A DNA stretch of 64,000 nucleotides from contig CM114274.1 of the NCBI GenBank assembly GCA_050084515.1, positions 12,338,001 to 12,402,000 of the forward strand. Reading direction: 5' to 3'. The notes under the pieces are model-generated. The model made no database searches. It saw nothing but the letters and a program-made list of their open reading frames with translations, and was not told where the DNA came from. Source of the stretch: Blasia pusilla (lineage: Eukaryota > Marchantiophyta > Marchantiopsida > Blasiales). The position numbers were made by a program, and so were the translations under genes. Shown piece after piece: positions 34,413-46,559 of this stretch; position 1 is the first letter of the stretch; every line of letters begins with the position of its first letter.

Positions 34413-35340
34413 CTTGTTGCTTCAATGAGGCTAAAACCTTTTGCTAAGTGTATTTTTGTGAAATTCTCAAGACATTTTCAAACCTCAATAAGATTTCTCC
34501 ATTCACAGTGAGAAGTCTCATAACTAAACTTTCCTGTGATCTAAGAGAATGATAGGATGGTACTCTAAAAGGGAAGGAAAGGAAGAAACATAAGGGCGGA
34601 AGTCAAGAGAATCTAACATCCAAGTTCCTTCAATAACTTGGTGTCTAACCAAGTGGATATGAAGCACAATGGCCAATGGTGGGATATCACCCTAGTTATC
34701 CAATGCAACCATGCGCCCCATCAACGGGAGGTAATTAGGTAATGTTGTACATTGAAATTGAAAATAAGAATATGAATGTAAGTTAAATGGCTTGTAAATC
34801 TAGGTGTTTGCTGCCATCATACTATTCTTACTTCAACTTGTGTTTATGTGAATAGGATCTGGGTCAGAAGGTTGGGACCATTCTCAATCATCAAACTTTT
34901 TTGGTGTCCACGGTCACCACTGGTGCCTCTTATGACAAACTCTATCATTTTCATGAGTAGAAGCTTGGACTTCTCAAGTCTTCTTGACGTTTCTAATTTT
35001 TCACAATATGATTGCAAAATTGAAAAAATTGAAATAGCCTTTAATCTTCTTTTTATCCCCTAGCACATTTGTTCATTGCGAGGATATGTAGAGTTGTATG
35101 TAAGAGGAATATGAAGTGTGGAGTATAAAGCTATGGGTAACTTACTATTCGGATTGGTAATTACCAAAAATAGTAAGTTTCTTTATATGGATCCAAATAG
35201 AGTAAGTTATTATTTATTATTTTGGTTAATTACTATTTTGAGCATAGTTGAATTTTTACTTTGGAAAGTGGCCCTTGACCCCCTATAGCAGGTCAAGAGT
35301 GAAGGAGGGGACCTAGACATAGATAGGAGAATTTTGGGGC
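34413..35340. other. no gene recognised
   Basis: AT-rich sequence with only short frames. Confidence 0.45.
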
Positions 35341-36000
35341 TTGGGAGGGTGTTTGCCCAACATAATGATGAGGATTGAGAGTTTGTAGTGGCTTACGCTT
35401 GTCACTAAACTAGTATGAGGTTAAGTTCTTAAGTGCAATATAGATTTTTGCCCATTTTAGATATTACTTGTTCGATAACCTTTTTACTCTCATCTTTTTA
35501 TCACCAACCACTAAAGTGGTTGATGGATTTTGACAAGCTTATTAGGCTTCATTATTGCATAATTACAATTTATATTTATAAATGGCACATCAATGTGAAA
35601 GACTCAACAAAGATGCAACTGGGTTGAGTCATAATCCATCTTGAGTAAGAAAGATACAAATGAAGCTTGTTGGCATGATGAGAGTGATTAAGAATGGCGC
35701 CAAGTTAGCCCATCTACCTAGTATTAGGCTTTATTAGCCATTAGGAGCAACATAGCATCAACTTCGACATCAAGGTTGGTTCGAAAGTGTTAATATGTGG
35801 AGGTCAATGAGGAGGGAATAGATTGTCGAGATATCCATGAGAATGGGGTACTCTTGGAATACCTATGCATTGGCAATATAGTAGTAAAGTGGATGTGAGA
35901 GAGCATGATGGCAACCAATATTGAGCCAAACGGTTCAAATGGGAGGGGACACATGTTCTAGGATTTTGGGAAGCTTGGCATGAAATTGTCAAGTAGACAA
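35341..36000 (+). pseudogene. gypsy RNase H and connection fragment
   Basis: The plus strand reads RVFAQHNDED, a stop, EFVVAYACH, then after a frame change FYHQPLKWLMDFDKLIR. This is the gypsy RNase H block with the DHQPLKWLM word, here with Tyr before HQP. Further on AKRFKWEGTHVL near 35,930 matches the linker that precedes the integrase zinc finger. The same words occur in the minus-strand copy at 46.6-47.2 kb. It is heavily decayed. Confidence 0.7.
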
Positions 36001-36080
36001 GTGTACCACAACTTTTTTTTTACTACTATCATGAAAAAAATTCTATCCATATGTTTCATTCCATAGTTCTCACTACAAAG

Positions 36081-36112
36081 AAACATATACTAAACTAGTT
36101 TAGTATATGTTT
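36081..36112. repeat. 32-bp perfect palindrome
   Basis: AAACATATACTAAACT is followed immediately by its reverse complement with no loop, centred on CTAG at 36,096/36,097. It could form a cruciform. The central CTAG and ACTAAACTAGT words resemble fused Helitron-like ends, but that is speculative. Confidence 0.9.
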
Positions 36113-36128
36113 TCTGTATATCCCTTCT

Positions 36129-36210
36129 TTCGCGAGGGACAAATAGATCCTGCCTTAGTAGGGACATATAAATTCTGCGTTAGTATACTGATTTATATGT
36201 CCCTCGCGAA
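36129..36210. repeat. nested inverted repeats
   Basis: TTCGCGAGGGAC (36,129-36,140) pairs perfectly with GTCCCTCGCGAA (36,199-36,210), and GGGACATATAAAT (36,161-36,173) pairs perfectly with ATTTATATGTCCC (36,191-36,203). The two possible stems share the right arm's GTCCC, so they are mutually exclusive near the base. Confidence 0.85.
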
Positions 36211-39130
36211 GTCTTCTCGGATGAGCCATGGTCGTTGCTTTCGTGCATTATTGCGTCAAGGAGGGCTGTTTGCTTGGGCTTGTGCACTGGATCAAGTGGT
36301 AAGCAAGGCAAGGATGAAGCTCTTACATCACATCAAATAATGTCCCGCATGGAAACGAAGCGAAGATGTGTATTGTAAATGTTGGTCGACTGGCACGCTT
36401 CTCGATAATGATTCTTAATCGTTTAGAGTGAGGCTCCTTACGAAAACTCCACTCATTTCGTTTCGTTTGATGGTCATCTCTGTTGCTCGTGGTCGAGTTC
36501 GGAGAGCAGTGTCTTTCTGCTTAATTCAGAATTGGTCTCCAACATCGTCCTCCGCTTCGGAGACTCCCTTGCTACTCGGTGACTTTTGTCTCCTCTTTGT
36601 GGTAACGGTCGCACAGTCTTCGTCTGCTTTTGGTTTTGTGAGAGTACGGTTGTACTTCGCGCTAACCAATTTTCTAAGAATGATTTAACGATAGCAAATC
36701 ATTGGAGATGGCGTTCTGGTCGAGAGCCATCCACTCGAAGAATTTCTGTTTGTTTCCCTACTTCTTTCTTATTTGTAGGACTGTCATCTTCTCTTCAAAA
36801 AGCTCGTTGTAATAATTACGTCGTTTATAGCGAACGTCGGATTATGCTCAACTGATGTCTCATTAAAATATGTACCTTCTGGTCTTCGTTGTAGAAAAGC
36901 TCGCAATCTTTATCTCGTTACAGTGCGAATCTGGAGGAGAGAAAACACACGAATATACCTGTTGAATCTTATTCGTTCCTGACGTTCTCAAAGATTTCAT
37001 AGTCGCATCCGTGCGTCTCGTGTCCAGCTTTACCTGTTTATTAACTTTCTCTGTTCACAGAAATTCCATCAACAAAATGCTTCTATTTTGTTACTCCTAG
37101 TGAAGCCATTTCAATTTGTGAGGAAAAAATTTCTTCCTGGATATTAGAGAGTAATGCGCCAAAGGTGATGTGCTGCTTTAAGAAGTCTCAATCACGTATG
37201 GTTTCTGAAGTGTTCTCTCATCTTTAGGTCTTTGCAGTGGACAAGAAATGTGCCAGCAACGGTCTATGAACACTCCAGCATTTAAGCAAACTGAATTGAT
37301 TTTTGAGCTGAGGTTGGTCAAGGTTAGCAACCGAGTGCTGGCTCCTTCATCGAATCGCTCCGCATATTTTAACCTGTCCCGTTGTATATTGTCTATACAA
37401 ATTGAAATGGCTTCACAGGGAGTAAACGGAGCAAAAGGAGACGGGCATTATCTAATAAGCAAAGCCTAGCTTTAGAGCCGCCTGTTTAGAGGCCTTCCGA
37501 TAGTGTATCAGGGCTCTTTTGTGAGACTGTCGGTTATCATTGCAAATCTCTGCTCAAAGGGATACAACGCCACTAAAGTCGACAAAAATGCCCTATTTAC
37601 GTTTGATGCTTGTTGAGATCCTCCACAATTCATGAAAATGGCGTTGGAGAGCATTCAAAGAGCAATAAATTTCTCGTCTATCTAATTGTAAAAACTGCTT
37701 GTGGATAATTGCAGTTGTCAGTTGTCTCATTCGTTCATTCAATTGAACGAGGAAACACAAAACAGAGGAATGTCCTTGTCCAAAATTAAAAATGCTCCGG
37801 TATGGTTTCAGAATTATGTTCTCACATATCCGGTTTTACATCATAGTTCTTCTACAGTACAGTCCAATTATGGAGTGAGTCATTAGGCTCAGGGAACTTC
37901 AATATCTGTACACTTACAAACCATTTCCTTTACTCTGATTCTTCCTGATTTCAGTCCGCTTGTATGATACTGACCAATGTCTTGGACGTTTGTACGTCTG
38001 AACCAGGAAAGCTTCACTGGCGAGACTGTAGGCATGAAAAGCAAGCAAAATCCTAGAGGCTTACATAAGCTACGGTGGCTTTGTTTTTAGGATCATGAAG
38101 AAGCTTTGAAACTTTACTGGTGAATAGACAATATTTCGCCTATTTTATATCTCGTACTCGTAAATTCTACGACTAGCACATTACTGCTAGTCATCCTTCT
38201 CTAAAGACGCCTACACCAACGGTCGGACACACATCGATGCTCCTCCTCTCTTGTGGATTTCTATCATGAGCGCCGAGATGCTTATTTGGATTTGCAAAGC
38301 CATTTTCCAGAGCGTATGCAGGCATTTCTTTCCTGTTACTCTACAAACTAGTAAGACTGCTTGACCACCGAGTATTGTAAACTTTCATCCCTTGAGGAAT
38401 TGGAGTACGATTTCTGACACCAAAGAGGCGCAAGTGTCATAACATTTGGCTAAAGAAATGTATAGACGGAGTTTCTTTGTATGGGGATACACCAGTTGGA
38501 TGCCTGATCGAGTTTTTTCCATGGAAAATTTTTGCGTTGGGTTATTCCAGGACTCTTAGGGTTATTTTGAAATTTCCCGTATTCCCACGTCATGAAATTT
38601 CCGAAACTCTTAGAGCCGGTTAGGAATCATCTCATGATTAATCTGGTTTGTTTTACGAAGAAGTTCGCTTCTTCCCGACCCAATTCTAGCACAAAGAACA
38701 TACATTTGGCAGCAGGTAGTGGGAATGGACTAGGAGGTTTTATTCGTTGCCATCCGCCCAGAAGATTTTTTATCACAAAATTCCGGATGTGAGATATTGG
38801 TTGCGTGACCAGTTGTTAGCTAGTCGAGATTCGACCAAAGGTTTCGAAATCCAGAGTACAGATCTACTTAATCCGGAGAACGCAGATAGCGAAATTTCAG
38901 GGTTTCAAAATCCAGACGACGACACAAAACAGAGTTCGCCTGGGTTTGCCTGCCCTCGATTGTTGGATTCAAACAAGTCGCAAGACAGTGGAGGGCTCGA
39001 CACCAGCCCTGAACGCCGCCAAAAACATGAAGGCAAGACAAAACCTCAGTGCGGAAGAGGAAATGCGCTGTGACGATTGGAACGGTGAGCAGAGGAAGGA
39101 GGACACCGGACAGGTCTACCAAATTACAGA
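36211..39130. other. second gene-like GC island, no product identified
   Basis: Composition resembles 28.6-31.9 kb. Plus-strand frames of 60-108 codons occur, for example 38,747-39,073 with an acidic, Asn/Ser-rich stretch (LLNPENADSEISGFQNPDDD) and 38,946-39,134 (AAKNMKARQNLSAEEEMRCD). Several possible splice sites are present but no chain of exons could be joined with confidence. I do not recognise any domain. It may be intron-rich gene debris, host or captured. Confidence 0.3.
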
Positions 39131-39845
39131 GTAAGTCAGATAATAGTTTGAACTTTCTTCAAGTACTCTCAATTGAAAGTTACGATGAACGCTGAAATAG
39201 GTTCATCTTCATTGACAAATTTACTATCGGACAAATCGGAGAGATGAAATTCTTCATCAATGAACGCCCCCCTTATTTTTGCCAACAACCTTCCGTGTCG
39301 GTCCATAGATACAGTTGCGATGGCTCATGAGCTACGAGAAAGAAAAAAATCCATGAATAAAGAAGAAATTTGTGCAGAGGATTCTCCCATGGAAGGATAG
39401 ATATTTGAACAGGAAACTGTTCTTTCGGTTATATTTGAACATGAAACTGTTGTAGATCAGTTGTTGTTGCTCTCGAGCCTAATTTTCAGATATCCGCACG
39501 ACCGTTGCAACTTACTTGCATATAATATAAATCGTAATAGACTCCTTCGCTTGCGCCCTCCTGCAAGAAGGAGTACATCTCCATCAAACCCATCAGGATA
39601 CAAAAGAATAATATAGGGGCCTATTATAAAACAAACTAGTAAGAATGCCCGGCATCAAAATTTAGTATATGCAAAATTAACCATATCAATAAGTGAAGCA
39701 TTATAAATTTAGAAAATGAGCATCAATATAAAACTTCACATATATAATGTTATTTTAATTTAATTTAGCATTTCATTATATATAACATTTCTAATGTAAA
39801 TATTTATTTTGTTAGTAGCATTTTCATTATCTATCATAATATGAA

Positions 39846-40329
39846 TAGAATTTCTCGAGCCTACTCTTGACAAGGCAACATACAATTACCCATGAGAAAA
39901 TATTGGATTGGGCAAGTAAATACCAACTCTATCTAATGTTTGACCTTGAGACTTATTAATAGTCATTGCAAAAGCAGGACGGATAGGAAATTGAAATCGT
40001 CGTAAATCAAAAAGTAGGCCGGAATCAGAAGCAATCAATGGAATGCGTGGAATGAAAACTCGAGCTCCAATGTTTTTTCCCGTGATAATTGTTGCATCTA
40101 TAAGATGTCGACTAAAGCCAGCTATCACCAGCCGAGTCCCGTTTGCTTGTCCCTTTCCTCCATTCATATTCCGTAATAGCATTATCGGAGCTCCAATCTT
40201 CAAGGTTAAACAATGAGGTGGCAATCCAGATGTTAAACATGTATTCAAAAATTCTGTTGGATACACAAGTCTCATCTCATCGTCAGAAACAAAATCAGCA
40301 CTCAAGAAAGTATGCTCTTGCAAAAACAA
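39846..40329 (-). pseudogene. Helitron PIF1-like helicase C-terminus
   Basis: The minus frame from 40,329 reads EMRLVYPTEFLN, LKIGAPIMLLRNMNGGKGQA, NGTRLVIAGF and FPIRPAFAMTINKSQGQTLD, then GIYLPNPIFSHG, a stop, and LYVALSRVGSRNS. These are the late helicase motifs (V and VI) of Helitron helicases; SQGQTLD and LYVALSR are diagnostic. A TAG replaces the Gln that normally precedes LYVALSR. The N-terminal Rep and early helicase motifs are missing. Confidence 0.88.
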
Positions 40330-41848
40330 AATAAATCATTAATAATAAGAGAGATGATAGAAAAATGTAGCAGTAGAACAATCAAAATAGAATAATGATA
40401 TTCAAGAATATAAATATTACCTCTCATTGAAACCATTTGAAATGGCAGCAGAAAATTTAGAGTCCACATCAAACAATTTTCGTTTTCGTTGTGAGCGAGA
40501 TAATGAAAATCTATGCTCATCTCTCTCTACCACATATTCATGACTCGTAATTATTACAATTTCTTTCACAATTAACGGCCTCTTGTAGCTCAATGAGAGA
40601 ATTGACATGGCGTAAGTTAGGCTCAATCCGACACTGCAAATTTAACAAGAGAAGATTAAATTATCAATATAAATTAGATATTTCAAGTAAGAAAACGTAA
40701 AAAAATTTATAATTTCATAAAGCTCACCTAAAAAACAAGCTATGCTATTTGTAAGAGAACAAGATGTGGGCACAGAAAAAACTATTTTCATAAATAAACT
40801 CCGAAAGCCCCCTAGGAGGCCTACGTCAGTAGGGCCGGGTCGTTGGCTTCGGATCTGGTGGGCAGGGATCGAAACTCCCTGCAAACACAATCAACTTTTA
40901 CGGAATTTCCGCGGGCAGCCTCTGAGCGCGGGTTTTCCTCTTAACTTGGCTCATTTCTCTTCGTGGGAGCGGCTCTCCCAGGAAGCTGCTAGGCTGCGAA
41001 GCTGATGAGAGACTAACCAGCCAGGAGCATAATGACAAAAGTTGCGAGAGGAAGAGGTGGAGGAGAAGGAGCTCTGAAGGAGATCCGCTCTCTTCAGAGG
41101 CATCACTGAAGAGAGCGGAGTTGTGAGGAAGGCGAGGGCAGCCCCTGAGCGCGGGATGCAATGTGCCAAGGGCCCAGTCGAGTCTCCTGTCTCTTGTCAT
41201 CCATCACAGCCCTTGGTGGCACGAACGACCTCCAATTATTCGAGGTGATGGTACGCTGAAACTTTATAAGTTGTATCCTGTGGGCCTGAACCAACGAGAT
41301 GCTTTATACTCCTCTCACTTAAACACCGACACTGATGTAAAAAGCTTCTTGGAGACAACCAAATGTCCTAAATTAGAAGCTATATTTGTCTAGCCGGAAC
41401 AGACTTCAAATCCACAAATATTCTTCCGGACTCCAAGTCAAGCAAGGATATACCCATTACTCAGACACACATTGCTGCAAGTAAACTATGGTTATCAAGT
41501 CACTCAGATTCAGACTCAAGGTGAAGGAGGTTTGCATCAAAGGGAAATTCAAGCTCGACAGTTCATGGAAACTAACCTCAATTGCACCCTAAGTGCAAGA
41601 GTAGCAGAAAACCTAAAGAAATGGTGTCAGTTTTGGGCCCGCATCTAAGTGCCTCGTGGCCACGGGAATCACACAATCCTTTCAGATAATTATCACAAAG
41701 AGCATCGAAAGACTGTCGCTTGGCTCTGCATTTTGGGGTATTTGGAATGGGCATAGTTTGTCAAAGACAAGTTTTGATCTATGGTGGGTCATCGACTTCC
41801 ATTATCGTGGTGTGGTGGATGATGTGTATGATAGTGGTGGAAAGGGTA
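40330..41848. other. captured or unassigned sequence in the Helitron
   Basis: 40,330-40,740 is AT-rich with a minus frame (40,626-40,417) that has no known domain. From 40,740 GC rises. A pair of related words (GGGCAGCC(T/C)CTGAGCGCGGG) occurs near 40,912 and 41,140, and CTCTTCAG/CTGAAGAG form a small inverted repeat near 41,090-41,115. No product could be named. Confidence 0.4.
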
Positions 41849-42319
41849 AACACTCCAGATCTCGATCACACAAACAAACAAGTCCTGGATGAGTTGAGCG
41901 ACTGGATGAATTGGCTACGAGTAGAAGTTGGATTTGATGGATGGCAATTCGATTTTGTCAAAGGCTACGCAGCTAAATACACTCAAATGTAAGAATTCCT
42001 TGCGGGAATCTCGACTATCAAGAAGATAAGCAGATGCAATGAGGATTTGCGTTACCGGCTCTCTGCATTTACGAAGTCATACCTCTTAAAACATGGTTGC
42101 ACTGACTGAAGACAGCGCTGAAAGGTCGAGATGATCTACTTGTGTTCACTCGTGTCTTCCCTCCGTTCTGGGGTGCCAATGCTGTTAATCAAGTCTGATT
42201 CTGCGTCTTTTGGTTATTTTGCACAGTTATTGTCAAAGAACGAACCCATCTTTCGTTGTAGGGGAGCTATGGACTTCGATGGAGTACTGGAATGGTCAAC
42301 TGTCTTTCGATCAGAGTAA
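41849..42319 (+). pseudogene. alpha-amylase (GH13) gene fragment, two exons
   Basis: Exon piece one (41,849-41,988) reads NTPDLDHTNKQV, then ELSDWMNWLRVEVGFDGWQF, then DFVKGYAAKYTQ, ending at a GTAAG donor. This is the conserved GH13 region II of plant alpha-amylases: the nucleophile Asp in FDFVKG is present, but the invariant Arg two residues before it is Gln. Exon piece two starts after a TAG acceptor near 42,258 and reads VGELWTSMEYWNGQLSFDQS, which holds the acid/base Glu of region III. The intervening intron is kept, so the capture was at DNA level. The upstream domain and region IV were not found. It cannot encode an enzyme; starch hydrolysis was the parent role. Confidence 0.82.
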
Positions 42320-43400
42320 CCTCCGTATCAATTGCTCTCTGTGAAATTCCACCCTACCCGCTCCTCTATCTTTCAATTATGATGCACTCATAGCAGTGAC
42401 GCTTTGGGTGCAACACGGAAGAGGCTGTGTCCATTTGGTGACAATCCTGATCATAAAATAAAATAGGGATCTATCACTGGTCCCGAGTCTACACCAGCTC
42501 CCCTGAACAAGAGTGTGAATGAGCTGCTGCTTTGCATTCATTCTTGAATTTTATGGGAGGATGTCCAACAGCTGAGAGAAACTGAGCTCCAACTCAGAGG
42601 ACGGATGAAAACGCCTAAGCAACGTAAGAATGCATGTGCGTAGGGTCTTATCGGATACATGTGAAAGAGTAAGAACGCGTCATTCCAACTTCCAAGAGGA
42701 AACACAGAAACGGGCGGGAATTTGCCTCTTGTTCTCCGAATAGAAGAAATCATGCGACACTCGTTGTTGGAGGAGAGTCGCTGGATGAGCGTCAGTGCAT
42801 GAGAATCCAAAACCGGACTGAAAGTTAAAGTCGATCAAAAAGGAGAGAAGACGGGAGAGGCTTCTGACCTGAGTGTATACAGACTCGAGACAATGGGCAA
42901 TTCTGTACATGAAAAGCTCACAAAATGGTATGTTTCACGCAGTGACTCCGATCTAACCAGCATCCTCACTCTACTGAGTCTACTTCAACGGAAAACCAGG
43001 GTCAATTCCCAGAACCAGGAGCCGAGGGACGTGATTTCACTGCGTATAAGGGACGATGACGACACAAACCTCGATGATATACATTGAGGTTTTTATATAC
43101 ATCGAGGCCTGCCTACACAGAGTCGACACCAATTCCTACTTGGAAACACAGATTTACCCTCTTGGGTCGATAAGCTTTCTCCGAATTTTCGATAACACCT
43201 TGATGCTGCCTCCACTTTGCCGCCACCTTCTTCGACAGCTCCTTCTTCAGTTCCTTGACACCTACGTTGAGTCTACTCCAACTTAGAGACGCGGATGATT
43301 TATGTGCAATGAGCTAGAGCTAGGAAGTTCATAGGTGTCTTAATTCGGCTGGTTACATCAAAAAGTTTCCTCTTTTACTTCCGAACTGACAAGTGTCTCA
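42320..43400. other. gene-like sequence without identified product
   Basis: Still at gene-like GC. Frames such as 42,893-43,087 (plus) carry no known domain. It may be further captured alpha-amylase intron or another gene's debris. Confidence 0.3.
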
Positions 43401-43696
43401 TTCATTCCCAAGTAAGAAAATAAAATCATGTCTCACTCAAATATAAGTCGTTCAAATGGAAGCCCTCCGAACTTTCCCATAGATTTGATTTTTTTTAGGG
43501 TCGTCAAAAAATTTAACTCTTTCGTGAAATAACATCCCCTCCAAACTTTCCCATATTTCCCATAGATTTGGTTTTTTTTTGTTTAACTTTTTCTTCAAAG
43601 CTGCCATTTCAAGACGATTGCTTATGGAAGGCTTCACTTCTTTGGGAAAAAAAACAACCATAAGAGGTAACCCCCCTCCTCGCATTATAGTATAGA

Positions 43697-45060
43697 TGTG
43701 ATGTGATGAAATGTAGTGGTTGAAATTACCTCAAAGTGTTCATTAATTTTTAAAATTATAAATGTCATTTTAAATCAATTTTGAACCATTTTATTTGAGA
43801 GAGCCCCCAAGTGTCCAAACGAGTTCGGAGGGGCTCTTAATAATATATACTAGTTAGTTAAAATTCATTTTTAAAAAAACCAAAATTATTTGAAAATTTT
43901 AGCATAATTTTCACTTTTTCAAATCTTAAAAAAATAATTGCACTTCACTTTTAAATAAATTAAATACCCAACTCCCTTAAATAGCCTTCATTCATAAAGG
44001 TTTTAACATTAATTACTCTTCCCCTTCCACTCTTCCCACTAAAATAATATGCACTAACTAAATAGGTATGCGGCTCAGGTTTTATAGTGGAATGGTGGAT
44101 GCAAATATGGGAGGGAGCAATACAAAGCATGGAAGAGGACGCTGAAAATGGAGTTCATGGAAATTCGGGAAGAGAATTGCAAATGTTTTTAGTTTGATTC
44201 ACATTAGAAAATCCGTATTAGAACTTCACACGAATGATGGGGAGATCCGGGTTACTAGTAATCGTAGCTAGTAAAAATTGAAAATTTCAGACTCATTTGA
44301 AACTGAGGATTAAGGAGAAAAATAAAAAGTTGGTATTTTGTCGAATTTGGTCATTATTTTGTCTTATTATGCATGGCGGTTTGCCCATAATAGTATAGAT
44401 ATATGAACTCATATTCAATGAAACACGAATCTAAAAGGTTTATATTAAAGAGCGAGAGTAGTGTCAGTAACATGTCACAAATTAGGTCATACGAACCAAG
44501 GTGACACAAACTTTACTAGGAGCATATTAATTTTTCACAAATTAAATTACATATCTCCATACAAAATTCAAAGCCCATAGAATCTTTTCCATTCAAATTT
44601 ATTTTCCTTTCCCAAAATACCAAATTAGAATTAATATAGTTATTTTTTAAATAGGACTTTAAATTTTAGATAGGATTTCTATTTTCTTAAATCTTAGAAG
44701 AATAATAATGTTAACATCCCACTCTTCTAAGTAGTTCGATTCCTCAATTAAAATTCAAATGATATCCCAATATCCTAAATACTTCCATCCTTCAATAAAA
44801 TTTAAATAATATCTACTCTTTCTCCATTAAATTCATTTTCCCTTCCCATCAAATATTAATTAAGGCACAAAATTTTATATTTTTTGATATTTTTTCTAAT
44901 TATCTCACTATTTTTCCTTATTATACACTTATCTTTGATCACCCATAAATAATTTATTAGTTAATAAAAAAAATTTCCTCTTCCTCTCGAATTCACTTTC
45001 TTTCTATCCATCTTATGTGCCTCAAAGAATAAAATTCAAATATGTTACTCTTTTTTCTCA
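43697..45060. other. AT-rich transposon-like sequence with a second candidate Helitron 5' end
   Basis: On the minus strand TCTATACTATTATGGGCAAA starts at 44,399 and is preceded by A, a Helitron-like 5' end. Near 43,805-43,853 on the plus strand a GAGCCCC/GGGGCTC hairpin precedes ATATACTAGT, a possible 3' end of another copy. No coding frame was recognised. Confidence 0.35.
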
Positions 45061-46240
45061 TCATTCCAATAATTTGTCATGGCCCCTGCCTCTGTTTGAT
45101 CCATAATGTGCAAATAGTGCACTCTCTTGTAGATCAGACGAGCTACCGCTGTCTATTATATGCATCTCTTCATTGATTAACAATAGGACTAACTCTTGAA
45201 AGGTTGGATATTTCTCTCTCATAGAAATAGAGGTTTCAAAGGATTTGTTATCCTTTGGAAGGCCTTGAAGAGTGAATAAAATCATATCATCATCTTCTAC
45301 TGTCACTCCAATGTTATTCAAGTGATTAACAATATCTCTGATATTCAAAATATAATCATTGATGCTCTACGATCCTTTCCTCACTTCGTTCCATTGTTGT
45401 TTCAATTGAAGCTTTCTGACCTTTGTAGATATATGGAACAACTTTTCTAATGCATCCCACGTCTCCTTCGGACTATCAACATCTTGAATGTGACTTATCA
45501 TTGGCGAACTAATCGTTATTGAAATATAGTGGATTACTTGCCTTCCGCGTTTGTTGCAAGCGCGAACATTTTAGTCTGTTGCGTCATCTTCTAGCTTGGC
45601 CTCATCACCTGTGACGAGCTCCCATAGTTCTTGACCCATGAGAAATTTTTTCAAGCGAAACTTCTAGATATTATAATTCTGCTTCTCTAGCTTCTCGCGT
45701 GTGATTACTGCTGAGAAATACTCCATGACAAACGATTTTACTCACAAAAACATAATTTCAAGCTCTCCACTACTCCAATTGAAGCATAGACCTCTCCTAC
45801 ATACAAATTGAATTGAAATTTTCCAAAATTGACATGAAATTTGACAAAATTGATCAATTCTAAGAAAGAACTAGTCGAAATTGGCATGTAGAGAGCAAAC
45901 TACACAACTTTTCTTCACTAATTGCATTTTCCTACGCTGAAATTGCTACTGCATGAGCTCAAAATGTCAGAATCGAGCAATTTTGAATGCGTTTGAAAGC
46001 TCTCGACGACCTCTGTAAGATGGTCAAAGACAGCCTCTGGTGTCTTTTCAACCGATGCGGATCTTGATGGCTTAATCAACAGGGAAAACCCTCAAAACGC
46101 CTCCAAACTTTTATCACTGTCAAAGCTCCATTTGAAATCTGCACCAACGAGCTCTTAACAAAATTCCCTTTATCTTAACTGAAATTGTGCCTTCTCTTGC
46201 CTCTCTTCTCTCCTTAAACACCAAGAATTTCAAGTGATGT
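45061..46240 (-). pseudogene. copia gag, copy 2
   Basis: The minus frame 45348-45061 reads LNNIGVTVEDDDMILFTLQG, then MREKYPTFQELVLLLINEEM and a basic GSNRGRGHDK end. These are the same blocks as in copy 1 at 14.3-15.5 kb. The sequence up to 46,240 continues the homology in broken frames. Nothing downstream of gag (toward lower coordinates) is retained. The two copies differ at many sites, so neither is recent. Confidence 0.75.
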
Positions 46241-46249
46241 TCTCATATC

Positions 46250-46529
46250 GCTCAAATACCATGTAGAAAACTACTAAAGAAGCATAACAAGTGGGAAACA
46301 ACTCTTACACTCACACACCATCATGGAGAACAAAATTTTGCAATGAGAGAATGAGTGAAGGTTAGTCCCCTTCTCAATTATACAAGGTATGTACAAGCAA
46401 CCCTAACCCTAATCTTAACCAGAGTCAAGTTAGACTAATTGTGATTAACCAATCCTAGTTAAGATAATTACGCTTAACTCACTAACCAAGATTAAACTTC
46501 CCTACTTTGTGTAAGTACCAAATATAACG
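46250..46529 (-). mobile_element. copia 5' LTR (268 bp) and primer-binding site, copy 2
   Basis: LTR 46,262-46,529 ends TTCTACA on the minus strand and is followed by the primer-binding site TGGTATTTGAGC (46,250-46,261), a two-base variant of the initiator tRNA-Met match. It aligns with 15,858-16,125 over its whole length. The TG start has decayed to CG. Confidence 0.75.
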
Positions 46530-46559
46530 GTTTCTATGTCTCATGAGCTTGACTGTAAC

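Larger units (their letters stand above)
39636..43696 (-). mobile_element. probable Helitron carrying helicase remnant and captured gene pieces
   Basis: On the minus strand the 5' end reads TCTATACTATAATGCGAGG, preceded by A (43,697). The 3' end reads ATGCCGGGCAT, a 5-bp stem, then TCTTACTAG at 39,636 followed by T. The pair fits insertion between A and T. Just inside the 3' end lies a Helitron/PIF1 helicase C-terminus in the same orientation. Between about 40,740 and 43,400 the base composition changes to that of genes, and alpha-amylase exon pieces occur in the opposite orientation. Alternative: the 5' end at 44,399 could be the true partner, or several nested elements are present. The pairing of ends is inference. 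Confidence 0.5.

Noticed and set aside
41849-42319. Functional alpha-amylase gene
   Set aside because: Only two exon pieces are present, conserved regions I and IV are missing and the RxD Arg is replaced.
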